Shown here in pieces: positions 1 through 4,791 of a DNA stretch of 7,423 bases. The position numbers and the translations under genes were made by a program. The notes below the pieces were generated by a model. That model did no database searches, was not told the origin of the DNA, and saw only the letters and a program-made list of their open reading frames with translations. Position 1 is the stretch's first letter. Each line of letters begins with the position of its first letter. Origin of the DNA: an uncultured Zetaproteobacteria bacterium (GTDB taxonomy: Bacteria > Pseudomonadota > Zetaproteobacteria > Mariprofundales > Mariprofundaceae); the NCBI GenBank assembly GCA_913056285.1, contig CAJXNE010000105.1:1-7423 (forward strand). The letters are read 5' to 3'.

Positions 1-1297
1 GGTAGAGCCCCAGCCCCGTGCCTCCCGCCTTGACCGACAGTTCCGAATCGATGCGCACGAATGGCTGAAACAGTTGCGCCACCTGCTCCGGCGACATGCC
101 GATGCCCTCATCGCGCACCTCGATAACCGCCTCATCATCCTGCCGCCGCGCCGAAACATGAATGCTGCCGGTTTTGGAATATTTCACCGCATTGCTGATC
201 AGATTCAGCAGACACTGCAATAGCCTCGCCCGGTCGGTATGCATCGAAATGTCATCTTTGAGCGGCGAGAGCGTCAGCTCCAGCCCTTTCTTGTCAGCGG
301 CGATAAGATTGTCTTGCAGCGCCTCGTCCAGCAACTCTCCCAGTTCGAAGTCACGGGGCAGCGCTTCGAGTTTGCCAGCTTCCACCTTAGATAGATCAAT
401 GATATCCGTGATCAGCATCAGCAGATGCTTGCCGGCCCCATGCACGCGCGTTAACTGATCGCGCTGCACATCGTTGATCTCGCCGGTGAGCCCCTGCAAC
501 ATCAGATCGGTAAAGCCGAGAATCGAGTTCATCGGCGTGCGCAACTCATGTGACATCGAGGCGATGAACATGCTCTTCAGCCGGTCCAAATCCTTCAGAT
601 GTTTGTTGGCCTCTTCCAGTTCATGCGTGCGAGACTCGACCAGCTCCTCCAGATGATCGCGGTATTGCGCCAGTTTCTGCTCCGCCTGCTTGCGCCCGGT
701 GATGTCCATGCCAACGGCCTGAAACTGCTTGATAGCCTCGATGTCATCAAAATTGGCAATGTAGAGCCAGCGAATCCAGTGCGACTCCCCATCGGCGCGC
801 CGGATCTCCGTTTCTATTGCAATCGATGGACTGGCGGGAGTACGCGTTTCCAGAGCTTGCAGCGTGGCGGGCCTCTCCGATTCAGGACAATAGTCAATCC
901 AGCGCTCGCCGATCAGGGCTTCGGTCGGCATGTCTCTGAATTCGGCATAGGCCTGATTTACAAATGTAAGCGTGGTATTCGGCAGGAAGCTGGTGAACAG
1001 CGTACCCTGATTTTCAACCAGAGCCCGATATTTGGCTTCGCTTTCCTGCAATGATCGGGTACGCTTATCAACCTCCAGTTCCAGTTGGTTGTGGCTGTAT
1101 TTCAGTTTCCTGTTTAAAGAAGAGACGGTTTTTTTACTTTTGCCCATTTCAAAAATAGTTTTTGTTAGCAGCGAGGCCTTTACCTCAGCGAGATAGGCCA
1201 GCGCGCGCATATGCATGGATTTTTCGATCATGCGCTGGCTCACGTTTCGTGAATCAGATACCTGCTCGCCAGTGACTTCCCTGAAGCCTCCTTTCAT
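1..1297 (-). CDS. PAS-domain sensor histidine kinase (partial, C-terminus off the left edge)
   Basis: Cytosolic sensor histidine kinase: it should autophosphorylate a His and pass the phosphate to a response regulator not seen here. The frame is open for 432 codons from ATG 1297 to the edge. In order: a polar, mostly helical N-terminus (1-85); a PAS/PAC domain (about 86-202, ending AVGMDITGRKQAE); a predicted coiled coil (about 205-243); a HisKA domain with SHELRTP, phospho-acceptor H250; and a HATPase domain with N box NLISNAVKYS (365-374), G1 box DEGIGM (396-401), F box LFQPF (409-413) and G2 GTGLGLY (426-432), where it is cut. Only the last part of the ATPase, and any receiver domain, is missing. 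No hydrophobic stretch is long enough to span a membrane, so the signal is probably intracellular. The start ATG directly follows the TAG stop of the diiron-protein gene and has AGAGGA (1310-1305) 7 bases upstream, implying translational coupling. Kinase identity is very secure; the ligand is unknown. Confidence 0.95.
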   Translation of the reverse strand, partial: MKGGFREVTGEQVSDSRNVSQRMIEKSMHMRALAYLAEVKASLLTKTIFEMGKSKKTVSSLNRKLKYSHNQLELEVDKRTRSLQESEAKYRALVENQGTLFTSFLPNTTLTFVNQAYAEFRDMPTEALIGERWIDYCPESERPATLQALETRTPASPSIAIETEIRRADGESHWIRWLYIANFDDIEAIKQFQAVGMDITGRKQAEQKLAQYRDHLEELVESRTHELEEANKHLKDLDRLKSMFIASMSHELRTPMNSILGFTDLMLQGLTGEINDVQRDQLTRVHGAGKHLLMLITDIIDLSKVEAGKLEALPRDFELGELLDEALQDNLIAADKKGLELTLSPLKDDISMHTDRARLLQCLLNLISNAVKYSKTGSIHVSARRQDDEAVIEVRDEGIGMSPEQVAQLFQPFVRIDSELSVKAGGTGLGLY

Positions 1298-1310
1298 CTA
1301 AACATCCTCT
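1298..1310 (-). promoter_or_regulatory. Ribosome binding site and stop/start junction coupling the diiron protein to the kinase
   Basis: On the minus strand AGAGGA (1310-1305) lies within the last codons of the diiron-protein gene, 7 bases before the kinase ATG (1297). The upstream TAG (1300-1298) abuts that ATG in the same reading frame. The arrangement fits reinitiation by ribosomes finishing the upstream gene. Confidence 0.75.
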
Positions 1311-2044
1311 GTCAGATCCGCGCCACAGGGCAGTGCTTTGAGAAAATCAAATGCAGTGGCAATGTCATCGCCTTCGAGAATGGAACCATGCTGGGGCAGG
1401 ATGCGCTCGATCTCCCAGCGCTCCTGCATTCGGCTCAGAGCTTTGCTGAGTATCCGGTTGCTGGCCATATAGGCTTGATGAAACGGAACCATAGGCGCGC
1501 AGAAATCACCAGAGGCAAACAGAGACCACTTATCGGTGTTAATAGCCCCGAAGATATCGCTGGTAAACAGGCTCTTGCTTTTGACGTCATAAGTGACAAT
1601 GGCGCCGGGCGAATGCAGGAACGGGGTAAACATAAACTCCAGCACGCGCCCGCTCTTCAGGGTCAGTTTGAAATCATTATGGTCGACTGCATAAAACTCC
1701 GAGCGCAGGCCGATATGCCGGATCAGCCGAATGGTATGCTGATGCGCCACAATGCGCAGGTCGGGTCGCTCGATCACATCCTCAACCACCGCCATGTTGC
1801 CGCACACGTCTGGATCCTGATGCTGGGCGATAATATGGGTGATGCTGTCAGGATCAGTCATATCGATCACCTTGCGCATGACTTTTGGAAAATCAGGAAT
1901 CGAGCCAGAGTCAATGAAAATAGATTCATCACCGTCGAGCAGCAGATAAGGATTGCAGTGTAGCCCGGCAGCCGCATCGTTAAAACCAACCCAGTATATC
2001 TCGCGTGTCACTGCTATAGCATTTTCATAGTTCAGTCTTTTCAT
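1298..2044 (-). CDS. Stand-alone diiron metallo-beta-lactamase-fold protein (ODP / flavodiiron core-like), putative O2 or redox sensor
   Basis: A 248-residue metallo-beta-lactamase-fold protein like the diiron core of flavodiiron proteins (FprA/ROO). Numbered from ATG 2044: REIYWVGFND (14-23) is the family's N-terminal signature; likely iron ligands are H75, D77 and D79 in HQDPD, H144 in FLHSPGA, D163 in FTSDIFGA and H219 in LPQHGS, matching the flavodiiron H-x-E-x-D...H...D...H order. The C-terminal flavodoxin domain of true O2/NO reductases is absent (those run near 400 residues), so electron delivery would need a partner. Stand-alone ODP proteins are known as diiron O2 sensors linked to chemotaxis. 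Here the next gene is a histidine kinase, so an O2/Fe/redox-sensing role is inferred. Start: the frame opens further to TTG 2107 (269 residues), but that codon has no clear Shine-Dalgarno, whereas ATG 2044 is preceded by AGGTGA and places the first beta-strand at the usual distance. A generic hydrolase function is less likely because the HxHxDH zinc motif is absent. Confidence 0.88.
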   Translation of the reverse strand: MKRLNYENAIAVTREIYWVGFNDAAAGLHCNPYLLLDGDESIFIDSGSIPDFPKVMRKVIDMTDPDSITHIIAQHQDPDVCGNMAVVEDVIERPDLRIVAHQHTIRLIRHIGLRSEFYAVDHNDFKLTLKSGRVLEFMFTPFLHSPGAIVTYDVKSKSLFTSDIFGAINTDKWSLFASGDFCAPMVPFHQAYMASNRILSKALSRMQERWEIERILPQHGSILEGDDIATAFDFLKALPCGADLTEDV

Positions 2045-2212
2045 AGCTTCACCTGCTACCTGGATGTAGTAATTCAGAGCATCCTTAATATATCCACCGT
2101 TTGACAAGCATGTATAAAGACGGAATCACACTTCAGTCCACATGCCATCAATAGCGCAAACAAAATGCCGTGATGACAATTAAAGCCACACGCCGAAGGT
2201 CAAAACATCTAA

Positions 2213-2241
2213 ATTATAGTCCACTCAGCTTGGTTGCACAA
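2213..2241 (-). promoter_or_regulatory. Candidate sigma70-type promoter for the diiron-protein/kinase operon
   Basis: On the minus strand a perfect TATAAT (2218-2213) stands 17 bases downstream of TTGTGC (2241-2236), which keeps the TTG of the -35 consensus but only 3 of 6 bases. Transcription would start near 2206, leaving a leader of about 160 bases before ATG 2044. The spacing and -10 are ideal and the -35 is weak, so an activator may contribute. Confidence 0.45.
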
Positions 2242-2321
2242 CAAGCGAATGACTTTGCAACAAATGCATTTTTTCTTCAGCTACTTAAATCTGTTTATCC
2301 GCTCGCTTTCTCTCGGAGTTA

Positions 2322-2346
2322 TGTTGTTCTCTCACTGAGAATAACA
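2322..2346. repeat. Near-perfect inverted repeat (10-bp arms, 5-base loop) upstream of uppP
   Basis: Left arm TGTTGTTCTC (2322-2331) and right arm GAGAATAACA (2337-2346) are complementary at 9 of 10 positions; the remaining pair is G·T, which also pairs in RNA. The loop is TCACT. It sits about 86 bases before the uppP ATG and is not followed by a T-run, so it does not look like an intrinsic terminator. A protein-binding operator or a leader hairpin is more likely; which one cannot be told from the sequence. Confidence 0.6.
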
Positions 2347-2416
2347 GCTTATAGCAACAGGTTGATGCATTGTTTTTCGTTCATCGTAGAGTGGTGGCGC
2401 GCCTATTTTGGCCGAT

Positions 2417-2423
2417 AAAGGAG
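2417..2423 (+). promoter_or_regulatory. uppP ribosome binding site
   Basis: AAAGGAG lies 8 bases before ATG 2432 and fixes that codon as the start, ahead of the in-frame TTG at 2408, which lies upstream of this site and has no ribosome binding site of its own. Confidence 0.85.
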
Positions 2424-2431
2424 CTTATTTC

Positions 2432-3202
2432 ATGGACATCATTCAGGCGATTATTCTGGGTATTATTGAGGGCGCGACTGAATTTCTGCCCATTTCTTCA
2501 ACCGGGCATATGATTGTCGCCAGCCAGTGGCTTGGCCTATCGCAAACCGATAATAATAAGGCATTTGAAGTCATTATACAGCTTGCCGCCATTCTGGCTG
2601 TGGTGGCCAATTATCGGGACAGGTTTGTTGTTAATGCGGTAAACATCGAACTGTGGAAAAAAGTCGTGCTGGCTTTTATTCCCCTCGGACTGGTCGGATT
2701 CCTGTTCCACAAACAGATCAAAGCCATGTTTACCGTCGATATCGTAGCAGTCATGTTTATTGTCGGTGGCATCATCTTTTTGATTATCGAGTATTTTCAA
2801 CGCAACAAGACGCAACCCGTGCAACGACTTGAAGATATGACTTATAGACACGCGGGCTGGATTGGTTTTGCTCAGATATTTGCCCTGATCCCAGGCACCA
2901 GCCGGGCTGGCGCATCCATCGTCGGCGCTTTGCTGGTCGGTTTGAGTCGCAAAGCCAGTGCGGAGTTTTCATTTTTGCTGGCATTGCCGGTGATGACAGC
3001 GGCCAGCGGCTTTGATCTGTTAAAACATTATCAGGATTTTACCGGCGTGAACATGCTGGTACTGGGAGCAGGCTTTGCCGTTGCATTTATCTCGGCATGG
3101 TTGGTGATGCGCTTGTTCATCCATTTTCTGGAACGCTTTACCTTTGTCGCATTCGGCGTCTACCGCATTTTGTTTGGTGCGCTGTTGTTATGGGTGATCT
3201 GA
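2432..3202 (+). CDS. uppP: Undecaprenyl-diphosphatase UppP (BacA family)
   Basis: Integral membrane phosphatase that converts undecaprenyl pyrophosphate to undecaprenyl phosphate, recycling the lipid carrier for peptidoglycan and other surface polymers; overproduction of family members gives bacitracin resistance. The 256-residue product is complete and of normal length (E. coli 273). It has both family signatures: EGATEFLPISSTGH (13-26), with E13, E17 and H26 as expected active-site residues, and PGTSRAG (154-160) with the conserved R158. Several hydrophobic segments follow (for example about 80-95, 103-121, 163-171, 179-192, 208-228 and 237-256). AAAGGAG 8 bases upstream supports the ATG start. 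Its stop shares one base with the ATG of lgt, so the two are an operon. The second signature reads RAG where many homologues have RSG, a mild substitution. Assignment is very secure. Confidence 0.97.
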   Translation: MDIIQAIILGIIEGATEFLPISSTGHMIVASQWLGLSQTDNNKAFEVIIQLAAILAVVANYRDRFVVNAVNIELWKKVVLAFIPLGLVGFLFHKQIKAMFTVDIVAVMFIVGGIIFLIIEYFQRNKTQPVQRLEDMTYRHAGWIGFAQIFALIPGTSRAGASIVGALLVGLSRKASAEFSFLLALPVMTAASGFDLLKHYQDFTGVNMLVLGAGFAVAFISAWLVMRLFIHFLERFTFVAFGVYRILFGALLLWVI

Positions 3203-4011
3203 TGGGGGGCGCTGTGAATACACATTGGGTCTGGTCCGGCATTGATCCGGTAGCACTGCAAATCGGGCCACTGGCCATTCACTGGTACGGGCTGATGTAT
3301 ATCGCCGGTTTCTTCGGCACCTGGTATCTGGTGCGCAGGCAGTTACAACAGGATGGGTTATGGGAAACCGCTGTTTCCCGCGATGCCTATGAAGGCCTGT
3401 TTACCACGTTAATTCTCGGTGTCGTACTCGGTGGGCGCATCGGTTATGTGCTGTTTTACAACTTGTCCTATTATCTGGGACACCCGATTGAAATCCTGTA
3501 TATCTGGCAGGGTGGCATGTCATTCCACGGCGGATTGGTGGGGCCGATTATTGCCGGCTGGTTCTATTGTCGGAAGCATGGGTTACCGTTTCTCGGGCTG
3601 GCCGACCGTTTTTTTACCGTTGCTCCGCTTGGTCTGATGTTCGGCCGCATCGGCAATTTCATCAACGGGGAACTGTGGGGGCGGGTATCCGATGTGCCAT
3701 GGGCTATCATATTTCCGCAGGCCGGGCCCGAACCGAGACATCCCAGCCAGTTATACGAGATGACGCTGGAAGGCATTGTCCTGTTTGCCGTGTTATGGTC
3801 GTTGCGCCATAAAGACTGGCCTGCCGGCGCGCGCGTGGCGGTGTTTTTAATCGGTTACGCGATTGCGCGTATTATCTGCGAAAATTTCCGGCAACCCGAT
3901 GCCCAACTCGGCTTCCTGTTCGGCCCCGTAACGATGGGCATGTTGCTCTCATCCGCCATGATCGTCGTTGGCGCGGTTTGGTTGTATGCGTTGTTCCGGA
4001 ACAGAGCTTAA
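3202..4011 (+). CDS. lgt: Prolipoprotein diacylglyceryl transferase Lgt
   Basis: Inner-membrane enzyme that transfers diacylglycerol from phosphatidylglycerol to the lipobox Cys of prolipoproteins, the first step of lipoprotein maturation. The product is 269 residues from ATG 3202 and complete. Key motifs are IHWYGLMY (26-33, Y29 equivalent to E. coli Y26), GGRIGYVLFYN (77-87), the HGG motif at 109-111, the Lgt signature GRIGNFINGELWGR (148-161, essential Arg R149), RHPSQLYE (179-186) and ENFRQPDAQLG (227-237, R230 equivalent to E. coli R239). Multiple hydrophobic helices span the sequence. Start: ATG 3202 overlaps the uppP stop by one base and has GGTGATC just upstream; GTG 3214, four codons later behind a run of six G, is a real alternative that matches the E. 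coli N-terminus slightly better. The open frame also continues upstream into uppP, but those codons lack Lgt similarity. It ends 6 bases from the convergent outer-membrane gene; no intrinsic terminator is visible. Confidence 0.97.
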   Translation: MGGAVNTHWVWSGIDPVALQIGPLAIHWYGLMYIAGFFGTWYLVRRQLQQDGLWETAVSRDAYEGLFTTLILGVVLGGRIGYVLFYNLSYYLGHPIEILYIWQGGMSFHGGLVGPIIAGWFYCRKHGLPFLGLADRFFTVAPLGLMFGRIGNFINGELWGRVSDVPWAIIFPQAGPEPRHPSQLYEMTLEGIVLFAVLWSLRHKDWPAGARVAVFLIGYAIARIICENFRQPDAQLGFLFGPVTMGMLLSSAMIVVGAVWLYALFRNRA

Positions 4012-4017
4012 GCCAGG

Positions 4018-4584
4018 TTAAAAATGATATTTGATGGCGGCAGTATAGCTATTGGCTTCCAGGCCTCTGTAATTGGTGTTGATGGTGGCTGCCGAATTAT
4101 CCGGTTTGCCTAGCATGTGGGTGACTTCGGCATCAATCGAATAGTCATCACTCACCTGATAATTGAAGCCTGCACCGAAGGCATAGCTGATGCGGGTCTT
4201 GCTCTGCTTGGCTCCGGCAGGCGCCTGATAGCTGCCGTGCACCACAGCAAATCCACCCAGTGCATATGCAGTGAGTTCTTCGGTTAATGCGATTTGCGGT
4301 TTAATATAATGGGCTACGAAATCCATGCGCTGTTTTGGCTGAGGCGCAATCGCATCGCCATCGCCACTGCTGGCCGTGCCGCCGAGCCGAATCTCCGCAC
4401 TGAAATATTCATTAAAGTGATGGCCCAAAATCATATAGCCGCCGAACACGGTGTCACGATTCACACCATTACTCAGACTGAAAGCACCCAATCCTGCTCC
4501 GACATAATGGTCGCCAGCCGCAAACGCCGGACTGGCAAAACCCAGCGCCATTATAGTTATCAGTGTTTTGATCCATGTACGCAT
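4018..4584 (-). CDS. Small outer-membrane beta-barrel protein (OmpA/OmpX-like porin-family fold)
   Basis: A 188-residue exported protein predicted to form a small, probably eight-stranded, outer-membrane barrel. Residues 1-22 (MRTWIKTLITIMALGFASPAFA) are a typical Sec signal peptide: basic start, hydrophobic core and an AFA cleavage site before AGDHYVG. The mature part alternates hydrophobic and polar residues in barrel-like strands, for example YVGAGLGAFSL (27-37), YFSAEIRLGG (60-69), LTAYALGGFAVVHG (104-117), ISYAFGAGFNYQV (132-144) and SYTAAIKYHF (179-188). It ends in Phe, the usual Bam-recognition C-terminus. Polar Gly/Ser/Asp-rich stretches (70-86 and 118-130) are likely loops. The start at ATG 4584 is set by GGAG (4595-4592), 7 bases upstream; the open frame runs on to 4734 but that extension would bury the signal peptide. 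The specific function is unknown: no porin constriction or OmpA peptidoglycan-binding domain is present. Confidence 0.88.
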   Translation of the reverse strand: MRTWIKTLITIMALGFASPAFAAGDHYVGAGLGAFSLSNGVNRDTVFGGYMILGHHFNEYFSAEIRLGGTASSGDGDAIAPQPKQRMDFVAHYIKPQIALTEELTAYALGGFAVVHGSYQAPAGAKQSKTRISYAFGAGFNYQVSDDYSIDAEVTHMLGKPDNSAATINTNYRGLEANSYTAAIKYHF

Positions 4585-4613
4585 ATCTATTCTCCAATGT
4601 TTGATGGCGCGGC

Positions 4614-4642
4614 ATGATAGCGATGTGCCGCAAGGATGGAAC
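4614..4642 (-). promoter_or_regulatory. Candidate promoter for the outer-membrane protein gene
   Basis: On the minus strand TATCAT (4619-4614, five of six consensus bases) lies 17 bases after GTTCCA (4642-4637, a poor -35). Transcription would begin near 4607 and leave a short leader of about 22 bases that contains the GGAG ribosome binding site. Confidence 0.35.
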
Positions 4643-4693
4643 CACAGGCATTTGATGGGCTTGTTGCTGTGTCTGTTTGCCACGAACAGCCTG

Positions 4694-4717
4694 TTTGCTG
4701 CAATATTTGCCGCAATG
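4694..4717. repeat. Two tandem 12-bp repeats, each containing a TTGCnGCAA dyad
   Basis: TTTGCTGCAATA (4694-4705) is followed immediately by TTTGCCGCAATG (4706-4717), identical at 10 of 12 positions. Each contains an interrupted palindrome, TTGC-T-GCAA and TTGC-C-GCAA, with centres 12 bases apart. A partial third element, TTGGCAA, starts at 4718. Tandem dyads near one helical turn apart suit a dimeric DNA-binding protein, but no regulator can be named. Confidence 0.55.
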
Positions 4718-4750
4718 TTGGCAAGTAGCAGCATGCACAGCTAGGTTTGC

Positions 4751-4784
4751 CGTCCGTTTTTTCAGGGCGTCGATTTTTTCAGGG
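4751..4784. repeat. 17-bp tandem duplication carrying the glyQ Shine-Dalgarno
   Basis: CGTCCGTTTTTTCAGGG (4751-4767) is directly followed by CGTCGATTTTTTCAGGG (4768-4784); 15 of 17 bases agree and the last 11 are identical. The second copy supplies most of the ribosome binding site of glyQ, so the first copy places a second AGGG 17 bases further upstream. Confidence 0.8.
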
Positions 4785-4786
4785 AG
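4781..4786 (+). promoter_or_regulatory. glyQ ribosome binding site
   Basis: AGGGAG lies 5 bases before GTG 4792 and selects that GTG as the glyQ start over the in-frame TTG at 4747, which has no ribosome binding site and adds 15 residues not expected in the family. Confidence 0.7.
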
Positions 4787-4791
4787 CAACC

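Larger units (their letters stand above)
2045..2431. other. Divergent intergenic region between the diiron-protein/kinase operon and uppP-lgt
   Basis: About 390 AT-rich bases without a supported gene. They hold a promoter-like pair for the leftward operon (2213-2241), a strong dyad (2322-2346), the uppP ribosome binding site (2417-2423), and two similar ATGCATT/T-rich/TTCA stretches (2264-2279 and 2365-2383). No good consensus promoter could be placed for uppP: TTGTTC at 2324-2329 followed by TTATAG at 2349-2354 (19-base spacer) is only a weak candidate. If the diiron gene starts at TTG 2107 instead, the region shrinks to about 324 bases. An open frame of 82 codons at 2170-2418 has no ribosome binding site and no recognisable protein features. 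Confidence 0.7.
4585..4791. other. Divergent regulatory region between the outer-membrane protein gene and glyQ
   Basis: About 207 bases rich in short repeats. CTGTTTGC occurs at 4673-4680 and again at 4691-4698; AACAG-C-CTGTT (4685-4695) is a perfect interrupted palindrome; two TTGCnGCAA dyads follow in tandem (4694-4717); and a 17-bp tandem duplication abuts glyQ (4751-4784). For glyQ, TTGGCA (4718-4723) with TAGGTT 18 bases on (4742-4747), or TTGCCA (4677-4682) with CAATAT (4701-4706), are weak promoter candidates. No glycine-responsive leader or T-box was recognised. Confidence 0.55.

Noticed and set aside
162..1054. Plus-strand open frames across the kinase region
   Set aside because: They are antisense to a continuous 432-codon kinase frame with all histidine kinase motifs and show no protein features of their own.
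1287..1294. AAAGGAGG, an almost ideal Shine-Dalgarno on the minus strand
   Set aside because: It encodes codons 2-4 of the kinase (Lys-Gly-Gly) and no start codon follows at a usable distance, so it does not set a start.
2170..2418. 82-codon open frame in the intergenic region before uppP
   Set aside because: It has no ribosome binding site and no recognisable protein features, overlaps the uppP ribosome binding site, and contains the dyad at 2322-2346. Most likely chance.
3992..4014. Terminator between convergent lgt and the outer-membrane gene, suggested by TGTTCCGGAACA and GCTTAAGC
   Set aside because: Both are perfect palindromes without a loop, lie largely in lgt coding sequence, and neither is followed by a T-run on either strand.
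4683..4697. LexA-like box CGAAC...GTTTG upstream of glyQ
   Set aside because: The half-sites resemble the Gram-positive-type CGAAC/GTTYG box, but the spacing is 5 rather than 4 bases and no SOS gene is adjacent.
4585..4734. Upstream extension of the outer-membrane protein to 4734 on the minus strand
   Set aside because: It would put 50 residues before a clear signal peptide; the ATG at 4584 has a good GGAG ribosome binding site. The repeated NIAA residues in that frame merely reflect the 12-bp DNA repeat.
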